From positions 5,022,001-5,086,000 of the forward strand of contig OZ246983.1 in the NCBI GenBank assembly GCA_965232595.1: a stretch of DNA of 64,000 nt, read 5' to 3'. Below, in pieces: positions 8,296-16,970 of the stretch (positions within the stretch are counted from its first letter, which is position 1; each line of letters opens with the position of its first letter). Source of the DNA: SZUA-309 sp965232595. Its GTDB lineage: Bacteria > Pseudomonadota > Gammaproteobacteria > Pseudomonadales > Azotimanducaceae. The position numbers and the translations under genes are program-made. The notes under the pieces were generated by a model. That model saw only the letters and a list, made by a program, of their open reading frames with translations. It was not told the origin of the DNA and ran no database searches.

Positions 8296-9366
8296 TCAGG
8301 CCAGGAACTCTTCGGCACCCAGATCCAGGGCGTGACGCGCATGGCGCCGCGCCATCACGGTGAACATCTCGTCACCCCGCTCGGTCTGGCCGACGATCAT
8401 CGACGCGATGACCGTTACGCCGAAGCCGCAGAACGTGCCTTTGCGGTAACCGGCCCAGCAATCGTCCCAGCTGAAGGCTACGCCCGCTGCGTTAAGCGCC
8501 GCATGGTAGTCGCGGAGGATGCCCTCCTCCGCCTCGCGCCGCACCTCCGGCAGCAGTCCGGCACCGAGGAAGTAAGCCACATCGTTCATCGGCGGGCCGA
8601 GCCGCAGGCTCTGCCAGTCCACCACGGTCACCTTCGGCGGCGAGGTCGTTTCGTTGATCAGCATGTTGTCGAGCCGGTAATCCACGTGCTCGAGGCAGAA
8701 CGGGGTTGGCGCCGGTTTGAACAGCGGGCAGTCCGGTGACTCGCCAACCCGGGCGATGATCGCCCGCTCGTCGGCTTCCAGCCGCTCGCCGAACCGATCG
8801 AGAAACGCCGGTACCAGCTGCTGGTAAAGCAATCCGGTGGTGATCTCGCCCGCTTCCTCGACATACAGCCAGTCGTGCTGCTTGAGCGCCTCATCGCACC
8901 AGCTCGGCACCTGCAGGCCTACGAGTTCCAGCACCGCCGCTCTCGCCACCTCCGCGCTGCAGCCACCAAGCTGGTCGCCCTGCTCTGCCGGCGCCATGTC
9001 TTCGAGCAGCAGCACGAACTCGGGCCCCTCCCCTTCGATGGCATCAAAGTAGTGACGCGGGATGGAGATCGACAGCCTCGAGGCAAGGTGCCGGTAGAAC
9101 TGCACTTCACGATAGTAGTTGCGCAGCTGCACGCCAGTCGCCCGGCTCACCGGATCATCTGAAGGAAACTTGCCGACGAAGCTGCGCGGCGCTGTGGAGT
9201 CGGCGTTGCCGAGCTCCAGCTCGAAGCGGAAGCAGGCGCCAATCTGCCCGGTGCCGATCTGCCGACGGCTGACGCTGATGACCTCCTCAGCCGGATATCC
9301 GTTCTCAGCCAGTCGCTCGGCGAACCACGCCGCGTCCATCGCTTCCGGCAGCACAACTGCGCTCAT
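8296..9366 (-). CDS. Phosphotransferase (APH/ACAD10-kinase type)
   Basis: A 356-residue protein-kinase-fold phosphotransferase. The catalytic loop reads EHVDYRLDNMLI (canonical HxDxxxxN) and the Mg-binding segment VTVVDWQSLRLGPPMNDVAYFLG keeps its Asp. The ATG at 9366 is preferred because GGGAGAGG lies just upstream; an in-frame start at 9414 lacks this. Known relatives include kinases of small hydroxy-acyl compounds (ACAD10/LvaA type) as well as aminoglycoside kinases. Its position 50 bases from an enoyl-CoA hydratase favours a role in hydroxyacyl-CoA metabolism over resistance; that is inference. Confidence 0.82.
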   Translation of the reverse strand: MSAVVLPEAMDAAWFAERLAENGYPAEEVISVSRRQIGTGQIGACFRFELELGNADSTAPRSFVGKFPSDDPVSRATGVQLRNYYREVQFYRHLASRLSISIPRHYFDAIEGEGPEFVLLLEDMAPAEQGDQLGGCSAEVARAAVLELVGLQVPSWCDEALKQHDWLYVEEAGEITTGLLYQQLVPAFLDRFGERLEADERAIIARVGESPDCPLFKPAPTPFCLEHVDYRLDNMLINETTSPPKVTVVDWQSLRLGPPMNDVAYFLGAGLLPEVRREAEEGILRDYHAALNAAGVAFSWDDCWAGYRKGTFCGFGVTVIASMIVGQTERGDEMFTVMARRHARHALDLGAEEFLA

Positions 9367-9416
9367 TGGCACCTCTCCCTCATTCTTCTGCTCCTCTCTT
9401 CTGCTCCTCTGCACCC

Positions 9417-10181
9417 TCAGATACCGGTAAAGTCCGGCTCGCGCTTCTCTTTGAAGGCCGCCAATGCTTCCCGGTTCGCGGCACCACCCACCATGGCAGC
9501 GAGCCCCTCGTTTTCCGCCCGCGCCGAGGCACGCATCTGCTCACGCAACGGATCCATGATCAGCTTTTTGGTGGTGACGAGCGATGCCAGCGGCAGCGCG
9601 GACAGCTTGCCCGCCTGCGCGAGCACACGTGGCAGCAGCTCATCCGCCGGCAACACCTCCATCACCAGACCGGCCTCCAGACACTCTTCTGCGCTCAACC
9701 ACTCTGCCGCCAGCAGGAACCAGCTCGCCTTCTGCCGCCCCATCAGGCGGGGAAACAGGTAGGTGCTGGCTGCCTCCGCGGTAACGCCCAGGGAGGAAAA
9801 CGGGCAGCGCAGCCGAGCCCCTTCCGCCATGAAAGTGAAATCGGCGAGGCCGCAAATGGTGGCGCCGATGCCGGCGCCGACCCCGTTGACCGCCACAAAA
9901 AAGGGCTTCGGAAAATCGATCAGCGTATCCAGCAGCCCGGCAAAGCCATGCCGGACCGGGTAGCCCTGCGCCTGACCCATCTCCATGAGGTCGGCACCGG
10001 CGGAAAAGGCCCGTCCGGCACCGGTCAGCACCACCACCTTGACGCCGGCATCTTCGCCCGCCGCCAGAAAAGCATCGGTAAGCTCGTCCATCAGCTGATT
10101 GCTGAACGCGTTGAGCGCTTCGGGGCGATCCATCTCGATAGTTCGGATGGCGCCCTCGTCCTTTACGTTGATCGTTTCCAT
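9417..10181 (-). CDS. Enoyl-CoA hydratase/isomerase family protein
   Basis: A 254-residue crotonase-fold enzyme. The start is the ATG at 10181 with GGGGGA just upstream; the long N-terminal extension open in this frame is not crotonase-like. Oxyanion-hole segments are recognisable: AFSAGADLMEMG near residue 63 and the VNGVGAGIGATICGLADF region near residue 100. The usual catalytic Glu region is replaced by FSSLGVTAEAASTYLFPRLMG, as in isomerase-type members (ECI/PaaG-like). It is transcribed away from a TetR gene and with the phosphotransferase, so it is probably controlled by that regulator. Confidence 0.88.
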   Translation of the reverse strand: METINVKDEGAIRTIEMDRPEALNAFSNQLMDELTDAFLAAGEDAGVKVVVLTGAGRAFSAGADLMEMGQAQGYPVRHGFAGLLDTLIDFPKPFFVAVNGVGAGIGATICGLADFTFMAEGARLRCPFSSLGVTAEAASTYLFPRLMGRQKASWFLLAAEWLSAEECLEAGLVMEVLPADELLPRVLAQAGKLSALPLASLVTTKKLIMDPLREQMRASARAENEGLAAMVGGAANREALAAFKEKREPDFTGI

Positions 10182-10204
10182 GGGTCCCCCTTGATCCGCC
10201 AATC

Positions 10205-10233
10205 GTGACTTGCCTCCCCCCTGTTTGTAAAAT
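10205..10233 (+). promoter_or_regulatory. Promoter of the TetR-type regulator gene
   Basis: GTGACT (10205-10210) and TAAAAT (10228-10233) are spaced 17 bases apart and read toward the TetR gene start at 10264. The -10 box abuts the inverted repeat that probably is the regulator's own operator. Confidence 0.45.
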
Positions 10234-10246
10234 GACGCCCTGTCAT
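10232..10246. promoter_or_regulatory. Candidate TetR operator
   Basis: ATGAC-GCCCT-GTCAT is an inverted repeat with 5-base arms overlapping the -10/+1 of the TetR promoter, between the divergent TetR and enoyl-CoA hydratase genes. Position suggests autoregulation and control of the hydratase; binding is inferred. Confidence 0.45.
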
Positions 10247-10263
10247 CTCCAGCCATCAGCCCT

Positions 10264-10962
10264 ATGCCAGCGAGGCCTCGCACAGCATCTGATCCTTCTC
10301 TCGAGCGCAGCAGCGCTGGGCGCCCGCGCACCCGGAGAGCGGTATCGGCAGAAGAAAAGTCCGCCCGCCGCTCGGCCATACTGGAGGCAGCGGATGGGCA
10401 CTTCAGGCGCGTCGGCTTCGAGAAGTTCTCAATGGAGGTACTCTCCAGAGAGCTCGAGGTGGCTCGCGGCACCCTGTACCGCTACTTCAGCACCCGGGAA
10501 GAGCTGCTGCTGACCCTCTATCAGCATCAGCAGCAGCAGTTCGTGAGCAAGCTCATCGACGCCACGGCCAGCGGCGTCAGCGATGCTGAGTTTTTGAGCA
10601 AATGGTACGAGCTGTCGCTTGCCGACCCGACCCTGATCGCCCTGCGTCTGCGCCTGACCAACGTGATCGAGCACAACGTCGATCCCGCGTTTCTGATCGA
10701 AACCAAGCTGGCCATGAGCGAAGACTTCGAGCGGCTCAGCCAGCATCTGAGCGACGCGTTGAACCTGGGGCACGCGCAGACGGAGCAACTCATCGTCGCG
10801 CTGCTGGCGCTGTTGCTCGGCGCAGCCCAGGCAGATGCAGCGCCAGCGATCGACACCGCGGCTCTGCCCGCTGAAGCGGTTCGAATCATGAGCTGCTTCG
10901 ACAGCGAAACTGTTTTCCTCGGCAACGCTGAGCTGATTCTCAGCGGGCTGCGTCAGCGCTGA
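10264..10962 (+). CDS. TetR family transcriptional regulator
   Basis: A 232-residue one-component regulator. The N-terminal DNA-binding domain, residues about 33-82, shows the TetR signature: AILEAADGHFRRVGFEKFSM, then the recognition helix VARGTLYRYFSTREELL. The remaining helices form a ligand/dimer domain with no diagnostic motif. It diverges from the enoyl-CoA hydratase and phosphotransferase pair, its likely targets, with a candidate operator between them. It ends three bases before the convergent CrtC-like gene. An acyl-CoA or fatty acid effector is plausible from context but not shown by sequence. Confidence 0.9.
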   Translation: MPARPRTASDPSLERSSAGRPRTRRAVSAEEKSARRSAILEAADGHFRRVGFEKFSMEVLSRELEVARGTLYRYFSTREELLLTLYQHQQQQFVSKLIDATASGVSDAEFLSKWYELSLADPTLIALRLRLTNVIEHNVDPAFLIETKLAMSEDFERLSQHLSDALNLGHAQTEQLIVALLALLLGAAQADAAPAIDTAALPAEAVRIMSCFDSETVFLGNAELILSGLRQR

Positions 10963-10965
10963 GCC

Positions 10966-12090
10966 TCAGCGGGCGCCGTCGAGCAGATCCGTAAATCCGG
11001 CAGGCGCGTACGGGCCGATCACGATCTGCTCGAGCACGCCGATGCCCGTCCGCTCACCGTCCGTCGCTTTCATTACCTGCTGCACGTGAATGTTCTCCGG
11101 CGCCAGGAGATTGAGCTCGGCCGGATCGAAGGACTCATGGCCGGTCGCCAGCTCACCCTGCCAGGCGCCCTGCTTCCAGACCGGATGCCCATAGCCGAGC
11201 CCCTTGAACTGGAAGCGCAGCGTCGGCTCCAGGCAGATCGTGCGCTTTGAGCCGTCCAGCTCGATGAGATCGATCTCGGCGTAGCGGGCGAGCCGGGTGC
11301 CGGGATGGTACTCGACCCGGTGCACGGTGCCGGCTTTGCGATCAACCAGCCCATCTTCCACACCGGGCACATCGCCTTCCGTTTCGTAGAGCGGCGCGGT
11401 CAGCCCTTCCCGCACCAGCGCCTCGCCGCGCGGGCCGTCGAAGAAGATGGCGTGCGAGATGTGGTCGTCCCAGAACAGCGGCGCCCAGAGGAAGAAGAAG
11501 CCGCCCATAGGCTGCGGCGCCCCGTCTCTGACAGGTTCACCCACGCCCCGCACGCCCCAGGACCGATCCTTGGTGGCGTGGCAGACCGCCGGATCCACCT
11601 TGATCTCACCCTCCGGCGTGTCGATCACGCCTTCCCAACGGCCGAACTGATCGAACCGGGTGGCATCCATCATCCGCTGAGCGCCGCGCCAGAGCGTTTG
11701 CCGGCCCTCCTGTATGGCTGCAGTTCGTGCGCTGAAGGTGAGGTCACAGGCGAGGCCACTGTCGTTTTCCTCAAGGATCACCCTGGACCGCCGCATGGGC
11801 TCCAGCACCTCTATCCGGATCGGGCCCACGCTCATGTCGGTGCGCTCGTCGGGCGCCCGTCGCGAGCCGTAAAAGCAGTGCTGCAGGCCACCGGGACGGA
11901 CTACGCTGAACGCCGCATCCTGCACTGAGCGGTGCGGGTAGACGGCCATGCCGAGCCCGAAGTAGTAGCTGGAGTCGGCGGCGTAGCCGTTGTACCAGGT
12001 GCGGTCATAGACGTTCCGGTCGCTGGTCGCCGCCTGGGCCAGAGGCTCCGGCGTCTGGTGGACCGGGAAGTCATCCAGTTTGTTCAGCAT
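10966..12090 (-). CDS. CrtC/hydroxyneurosporene-synthase-like conserved protein
   Basis: A 374-residue soluble protein without signal peptide. It has repeated beta-rich segments such as RTWYNGYAADSSYYFGLGMA, GGFFFLWAPLFWDDHISHA and FKGLGYGHPVWKQGAWQGEL. This resembles the two-lipocalin-domain proteins related to carotenoid hydratase CrtC and the DUF7064/7065 group that sit in lipid and terpenoid degradation clusters. I cannot assign a reaction. RBS AGGGAGG lies directly before the ATG. It follows the alpha/beta hydrolase on the same strand by 39 bases, and both diverge from the SDR-P450 pair, so the four genes may serve one pathway. Confidence 0.6.
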   Translation of the reverse strand: MLNKLDDFPVHQTPEPLAQAATSDRNVYDRTWYNGYAADSSYYFGLGMAVYPHRSVQDAAFSVVRPGGLQHCFYGSRRAPDERTDMSVGPIRIEVLEPMRRSRVILEENDSGLACDLTFSARTAAIQEGRQTLWRGAQRMMDATRFDQFGRWEGVIDTPEGEIKVDPAVCHATKDRSWGVRGVGEPVRDGAPQPMGGFFFLWAPLFWDDHISHAIFFDGPRGEALVREGLTAPLYETEGDVPGVEDGLVDRKAGTVHRVEYHPGTRLARYAEIDLIELDGSKRTICLEPTLRFQFKGLGYGHPVWKQGAWQGELATGHESFDPAELNLLAPENIHVQQVMKATDGERTGIGVLEQIVIGPYAPAGFTDLLDGAR

Positions 12091-12129
12091 TTCTCCCTCC
12101 CTACTGAGTCTGCCCTGCAGTGCTGCCCG

Positions 12130-13017
12130 TCAGCCGTCGAGACCGAGGAATCGGCGGCTGCGTGTGCGCACATCTTCCGCAAACGGTGCTTCCATGTGAA
12201 GGTGATGCGGCCCTTCCAGCCGCTCGATGGTCAGCATGGGGTGCCTGGCCTCGGCGTTGGCCAGCTCATCCGCGAACCAGCGATCACCGCCCGCTGCCAC
12301 CATCAGCAGCGTCGGCACCTCGCAGGCCGCAAGCAGCAGATCGATCTGAGCTCGGGTGGGACGGAGCGGCGTCGCGCTGCGAATTCGCGGATCCGTGCGC
12401 CAGGTGACCCCACCCTCCACCACCTTGTGGCCCCGCTGCACCAGCAGCTCGGCGGAATCGAGGCTCTGCCCCGTTGCTTCGCTGACGCGCGCGGCCATCG
12501 CCGCCACGTCGCGAAACACCTTGGGTTGCCGGTGCTGCTCTGAGAGCGCTTCACGGATCGCCTCCCGATTACGCTCCAGGCGCTCAGCATCGGTTGCACC
12601 ACCGGTGGCCATCAGGCCGTCGATCATGATCAGTTTGCGTACCCGCTCCGGGAACATGCCGGTGAGCTCGACGGAGATCTCCGCGCCCATGGAGTGGCCG
12701 ATCAGGTTGAACGACGGCCAGCCCAGCGCGTCCGCGACCGCCAGCAGGTCGAGCACGTCGTAGTAGTTGATGTAGTGGCTGCCAGCCGGTCGATGATCGG
12801 AGTGGCCATGCCCGCAAAGGTCGACCGCAACGATGTTCAGCTCCAGGAGCTCGGGCGCCAGCACGTCGAACGAGCTGGCGTTGTCGAGCCAGCCGTGCAC
12901 GCACAGCGTCGGCTCGCCACCGGGGCTGCCCCACTGCCTGGCCGCCATCTGCCGGCCGAATATTTCGAACGATACTTCCTCACCAAGGCGCGCTGCCTCG
13001 GGTACTGCTTCTGCCAT
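12130..13017 (-). CDS. Alpha/beta hydrolase
   Basis: A 295-residue cytoplasmic alpha/beta hydrolase. The oxyanion loop is VHGWLDN near residue 39 and the nucleophile elbow is GHSMGA near residue 107. The acid and His can be placed in the GGDRWFADE and GPHHLHME segments near the end, so the triad appears complete. Such enzymes cleave esters, C-C bonds or epoxides. It leads a two-gene operon with the CrtC-like gene and diverges from the HSD17B4-type SDR gene with a palindromic operator candidate between. Substrate unknown; a lipid or terpenoid ester fits the context. Confidence 0.87.
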   Translation of the reverse strand: MAEAVPEAARLGEEVSFEIFGRQMAARQWGSPGGEPTLCVHGWLDNASSFDVLAPELLELNIVAVDLCGHGHSDHRPAGSHYINYYDVLDLLAVADALGWPSFNLIGHSMGAEISVELTGMFPERVRKLIMIDGLMATGGATDAERLERNREAIREALSEQHRQPKVFRDVAAMAARVSEATGQSLDSAELLVQRGHKVVEGGVTWRTDPRIRSATPLRPTRAQIDLLLAACEVPTLLMVAAGGDRWFADELANAEARHPMLTIERLEGPHHLHMEAPFAEDVRTRSRRFLGLDG

Positions 13018-13080
13018 TTTGGTTCCTGAAAGAGTGACTGCGTAACGGATAGTCCGGGCACCGCTGGCACCCGGAGAAAT

Positions 13081-13094
13081 TGAATCCAGATTCA
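13081..13094. promoter_or_regulatory. Palindromic operator candidate between hydrolase and SDR-P450 genes
   Basis: TGAATC-CA-GATTCA is a perfect inverted repeat with 6-base arms, followed by an AT-rich stretch (13095-13114), in the 136-base gap between two divergent operons. It could control both. The regulator is not encoded next to it. Confidence 0.4.
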
Positions 13095-13153
13095 GTATAT
13101 TTTAGTCTGATTGGCTTCATTTTACCTGCCACGGGAAGAGAGGACAGATTCAG

Positions 13154-14056
13154 ATGAGTGAATTCAAAGATAAGGTCGTCGTGATCACAGGAGCAGGCGG
13201 CGGTCTCGGCAAGGCCCACGCTCTGGAGTTCGCGAAGCGCGGCGCCAAGGTGGTGGTGAACGATCTGGGCGGTTCCGGAGACGGCACCGGCTCTTCGGAC
13301 ATGGCCGACCTGGTGGTGGAAGAAATCAAGGCTGCCGGCGGCGCGGCTATCGCCAACAAAGCCAGCGTTTCCGACAAAGCCGGCGCCAAGTCGATCATCG
13401 ACGACGCGGTGGCCGAGTTCGGCACCGTCGACATTCTCGTCAACAACGCCGGCATCCTGCGCGACAAGAGCTTCAAGAAGATGGAGCTGGCGGATTGGGA
13501 CATCGTCATGGACGTGCACCTGAACGGCACCGCCTACGTTACCCACGCGGCCTGGCCGATCATGTACGAGAAGAACTACGGCCGGATCGTCATGACCTCT
13601 TCGACTTCCGGGGTCTACGGCAACTTCGGTCAGGCGAACTACGGTGCTGCGAAGATGGGCATGCTCGGGCTGATGAACGTGCTCTCCAAGGAGGGTGCGG
13701 CAAAGAACGTGCGCGTGAACTGCCTGGCGCCGGCCGCGGAGACCAGACTGATCGGCACCATCCCGGGCCGCGAAGTGAATCCGGACGATCCGGACCCGTC
13801 TCGACACCCGCGGCTCGTTACCCCGGCGGTGCTGCTGATGTGCTCCGAGGACGCGCCGAACGGCGTCACCATCCAGGCGGGCAACGGCCGCTTCTCCTGC
13901 GCCGCTGTGTTCAACAACGAAGACATTGAGCTTGGCGCCGAGGTGACCTACGAGGATCTGCTCGACCGCAAGGACGACCTGCTGGATATGAGCGCTGCCA
14001 GCGAAGGCTGGAGCTGGATGAAGAAGATGATGGCTCAGCGCCAGCAGAAGTCCTGA
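13154..14056 (+). CDS. SDR family dehydrogenase, HSD17B4/MFE-2 (3R)-hydroxyacyl-CoA type
   Basis: A 300-residue SDR closely resembling the dehydrogenase domain of multifunctional enzyme type 2 (HSD17B4). It has the cofactor loop TGAGGGLG at residue 12, VVVNDLGGSGDGTG, NNAGILRD near residue 97, and the catalytic Ser-Tyr-Lys in SSTSGVYGNFGQANYGAAK about residues 142-163. The C-terminal extension after GNGRFSCAAVF is also typical of this subgroup. It should oxidise a (3R)-hydroxyacyl-CoA or a 17-hydroxysteroid with NAD. RBS GGAAGAGAGGA precedes the ATG. The P450 gene follows after 10 bases, so the two are co-transcribed. Confidence 0.9.
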   Translation: MSEFKDKVVVITGAGGGLGKAHALEFAKRGAKVVVNDLGGSGDGTGSSDMADLVVEEIKAAGGAAIANKASVSDKAGAKSIIDDAVAEFGTVDILVNNAGILRDKSFKKMELADWDIVMDVHLNGTAYVTHAAWPIMYEKNYGRIVMTSSTSGVYGNFGQANYGAAKMGMLGLMNVLSKEGAAKNVRVNCLAPAAETRLIGTIPGREVNPDDPDPSRHPRLVTPAVLLMCSEDAPNGVTIQAGNGRFSCAAVFNNEDIELGAEVTYEDLLDRKDDLLDMSAASEGWSWMKKMMAQRQQKS

Positions 14057-14066
14057 TCTGCCCGCG

Positions 14067-15323
14067 ATGGACCTCTACACCACCTCGCCGGAGCTGGACA
14101 ACGCCCTGGTAGACGCCGCCAACTGGGCGGACGAAGACGGCATCCACGCGCAGTTCACCTGGCTGCGCGCCAACGACCCGCTCCGCTACCTGGAACCGGA
14201 AGGGTTCGATCCGTTCTGGAACGTCACCAAGTACGACGACATCAAGGAGATCGAGGGCAAGAAGCAGATCTTCATCAACGATCCCCGGCCGACCCTCGGT
14301 CCGAAGGGTATGCAGGAGATCATCCAGCAGATGACCGGGCGCAAGCACCTGGTCCGCTCGCTGGTGCAGATGGACGATCCGGACCACAGCAAGTACCGGA
14401 TGCTGACCCAGTCCTGGTTCATGGGCACCAACCTGCGCAAGCTGCAGGCCGACGTGGACGCGCTGGCGAAGATGTACGTGGACCGGCTGGCCGGCTTCGG
14501 CGGCGAGTGCGACTTCGTCAAAGACGTGGCCATCTGGTACCCGCTGCGGGTGATCATGAGCATCCTCGGCGTGCCGGAGGAAGACGAAGCGCTGATGCTG
14601 AAGCTCACTCAGGAGCTCTTCGGCAGCACCGACCCGGACGTGCAGCGTTCGTTCGAGCCTCAGGACTTCCTCGGCGTGGTGCAGGACTTCGAGGCGTACT
14701 TCGCCGAGCTCACCCGCTCGCGACGAGCCAACCCCACGGATGACGTGGCCAGCGTGATCGCCAACGCGGTATTCGACGGCGAGCCGATGCCGGAGCTGGA
14801 CGCCAACGGCTACTACATGATCGTCGCTACCGCCGGCCACGATACCACCAGCGCCTCCACGGCCGGCGGGCTGCTGGCGCTGATGCAAAACCCGGAGCAG
14901 ATGGAGAAGCTGCGTGCCGATCCGGACGGCCTGATGCCGACGGCCATCGATGAGATGATCCGCTGGGTGAGCCCGGTCCGGCACTTCATGCGCACCGCTA
15001 CGGAAGACTACGAGATCCGCGGCAAGACGATCCGCGAAGGCGAATCCGCCATTCTCTGGTATCCCTCAGCCAACCGGGACGAGGACATCTTCGATGCGCC
15101 TTTCGAGTTCCGGGTCGATCGCAAGGATGCCAAGCAGCTCGCCTTCGGCTTCGGCGCCCACGTCTGCCTCGGCCAGCACCTGGCCCGGATGGAGATCAGC
15201 GCCCTGTTCAAAGAGCTGTTGAGCCGGGTGGATAGCTTCGAGCTGGCCGGCGAGCCGCAATACACTCAGGCCACCTTCGTCGGCGGCCTGAAGTCGCTGC
15301 CGATCCGCTTCAAGCTGAAGTAG
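14067..15323 (+). CDS. Cytochrome P450
   Basis: A 418-residue soluble bacterial P450. The I-helix oxygen motif is AGHDTTSAS near residue 254. The ExxR pair is EMIRW near residue 294. The heme loop FGFGAHVCLGQHLARME places the thiolate Cys near residue 367. The protein resembles the CYP families that hydroxylate lipids, steroids or terpenoids in degraders, but family cannot be set without alignment. Ferredoxin and reductase genes are not adjacent. It is the second gene of the SDR-P450 operon. Confidence 0.93.
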   Translation: MDLYTTSPELDNALVDAANWADEDGIHAQFTWLRANDPLRYLEPEGFDPFWNVTKYDDIKEIEGKKQIFINDPRPTLGPKGMQEIIQQMTGRKHLVRSLVQMDDPDHSKYRMLTQSWFMGTNLRKLQADVDALAKMYVDRLAGFGGECDFVKDVAIWYPLRVIMSILGVPEEDEALMLKLTQELFGSTDPDVQRSFEPQDFLGVVQDFEAYFAELTRSRRANPTDDVASVIANAVFDGEPMPELDANGYYMIVATAGHDTTSASTAGGLLALMQNPEQMEKLRADPDGLMPTAIDEMIRWVSPVRHFMRTATEDYEIRGKTIREGESAILWYPSANRDEDIFDAPFEFRVDRKDAKQLAFGFGAHVCLGQHLARMEISALFKELLSRVDSFELAGEPQYTQATFVGGLKSLPIRFKLK

Positions 15324-15341
15324 CTGCGCTCGGGCGCGGCT

Positions 15342-16298
15342 TCAGGCGTCGTCCAGGTAGCAAGCCAGCAGACGGCGAGCCGTCGGGTTCTCGAGCTTAG
15401 GGGCCAGGTCGGTGTCGAGGTCCCGCAACCGTTGCAGCCGCAGCACGTCTCCGGCTCGGAAACCCGGTAGCCAGCCGCAGAATCGGAACCCACGGGCACG
15501 CGCCGCGCGGACGCCGGAGCCGACCGCAGAATCGCCGAGGCGGAAGTCGATCTGCTGGCAGGGCGCCTGGCTGGCGTCGAGCGCATCCAGACCTTCGGCC
15601 AACGTCTCACCCGCGACGGCTACCGAAAGGCGGCTGAGGCCACGCTTAAGATGCGAACGCAGTTCGAATCGTGCGACCGACGGCACAGCCGATGCTGGCG
15701 CCTGCCAGGATCGAGGCAGCTCAGTCGGCAGCACCATCGCCTGGAGCAGTTCCGCATAGTCATCAGGCAGGTAGCCCTCGAACGCAGCGCCGGGTGCATA
15801 GGGCTCGTAGACGATGGTGGCGGCCTGGCGTTTACGCAGCGCGGCCTCGTCTTCGCCTACCTGGCCGTGCGTTTCAGCGGGGATGTAACCAAGCATCAGG
15901 CCGGTCTCGAAGCCCGCCTTCACCGACTGCCGCTGCATGATGTGATGGTCGGTGGTCGGGTAGTGCAGGAAGCCCTGATAGCCGAGCTCACGGCTCCAGA
16001 TGGAAAGCTCTGCGCCCACTTTCCAGGCCAGGCCACCGCCACGGGCGGCAGGGTCGACCACGGTGTTGCCGAGCTCGATCACGCTGGCCTCTGGATGCAC
16101 CGTCATGGCCATGTGGCCAAGCACCGTGCCGTCCGCATCGATTGCGCCGACGCAGCCAACCCTGCCTTCCTGAAGCGCTTCGGTCAGGGCGGCCACATCG
16201 TAGAACAGCTCGTTGGCGTAGCTGTCACCGTAAACCCGGCGGAAGCAGCTGACGATGGCTGCCGCATCCTCCGGCTGCAGCCGACGGATGCTCACCAT
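15342..16298 (-). CDS. GNAT family N-acetyltransferase
   Basis: A 318-residue protein with an N-terminal GNAT domain of about 160 residues. The acetyl-CoA loop is in VVDPAARGGGLAWKVGAEL near residue 82, and the MTVHPEASVIELGNTVV strand pair comes just before. The C-terminal half is poorly conserved, with RARGFRFCGWLPGFRAGDVLRLQ. The start codon follows directly on the stop of the GST gene (16299), so they are one operon. Acceptor substrate unknown. Confidence 0.78.
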   Translation of the reverse strand: MVSIRRLQPEDAAAIVSCFRRVYGDSYANELFYDVAALTEALQEGRVGCVGAIDADGTVLGHMAMTVHPEASVIELGNTVVDPAARGGGLAWKVGAELSIWSRELGYQGFLHYPTTDHHIMQRQSVKAGFETGLMLGYIPAETHGQVGEDEAALRKRQAATIVYEPYAPGAAFEGYLPDDYAELLQAMVLPTELPRSWQAPASAVPSVARFELRSHLKRGLSRLSVAVAGETLAEGLDALDASQAPCQQIDFRLGDSAVGSGVRAARARGFRFCGWLPGFRAGDVLRLQRLRDLDTDLAPKLENPTARRLLACYLDDA

Positions 16299-16907
16299 TC
16301 AGGTCGCAAATGCCTCGGCGCAGGCAGGCCGGGCCATCAAGCGCTCTACATAGGCTGCGAGGTTCGGCATGTCGTCACCGATCAGCCCCATGCGATTGCT
16401 CATGATGCAGGCGTGGCCGAGCATGATGTCCGCAGCCGAGAACTCGCCGGCCAGGTACTCCCTGCCTTCGAGCGCTTCGTCGATGGGCTTGAGCGCCCGG
16501 ACCAGCAGCTTCTGTGCCTGTGCCAGCACCGTCTCGTCCCGCCGATCCGGCGGCAGCAGCATGGTCTGCACGACGATGGTGTTGATGGGTGGCATGACCA
16601 TCCCCTCGCAGTAGTGGAACCACTGCAGGTAGGACGGGTACTCCGGTGAGTCCACCTCCGGCTTTAATTTGCTCGGAGCATGCCGAGCCAGCACGTACTC
16701 GATGATGGCGCCAGACTCGAAGATGCTGACGTCGTCGTCATCCAGCACCGGGACCCGGCCAAGCGGGTGGCGCGCCCGGTGCGCGTCGGACTTGAGATCC
16801 TCCGGATGAAAGCGCATGGCGTTCAGCTCAAAGGGCATGTCCAGCTCTTTGAACAGCCAGACGATGCGTCCGGCGCGGCTGTTGGGTGCGTGGTGCAGAG
16901 TCAGCAT
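16299..16907 (-). CDS. Glutathione S-transferase
   Basis: A 202-residue GST. The N-terminal thioredoxin-like domain begins MLTLHHAPNSRAGRIVWLFKEL, with the glutathione-binding RVPVLDDDDVSIFESGAIIEYVL near residues 51-73. The helical C-terminal domain includes FSAADIMLGHACIM. The ATG at 16907 has GGGAGAG upstream and is preferred over the in-frame 16955. It conjugates glutathione to electrophiles or isomerises them. It is the first gene of a pair with the GNAT gene and diverges from the DUF900 lipoprotein. Confidence 0.9.
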   Translation of the reverse strand: MLTLHHAPNSRAGRIVWLFKELDMPFELNAMRFHPEDLKSDAHRARHPLGRVPVLDDDDVSIFESGAIIEYVLARHAPSKLKPEVDSPEYPSYLQWFHYCEGMVMPPINTIVVQTMLLPPDRRDETVLAQAQKLLVRALKPIDEALEGREYLAGEFSAADIMLGHACIMSNRMGLIGDDMPNLAAYVERLMARPACAEAFAT

Positions 16908-16970
16908 GAATCTCTCCCTAATTCTCGACAGCGGTCTACAATAAGGTAATCCCAAGCGCTAGGACAGCCA

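Noticed and set aside
8276..8320. GC-rich partial hairpin between the TPR and phosphotransferase genes
   Set aside because: Only five paired bases and no T-run on either strand.
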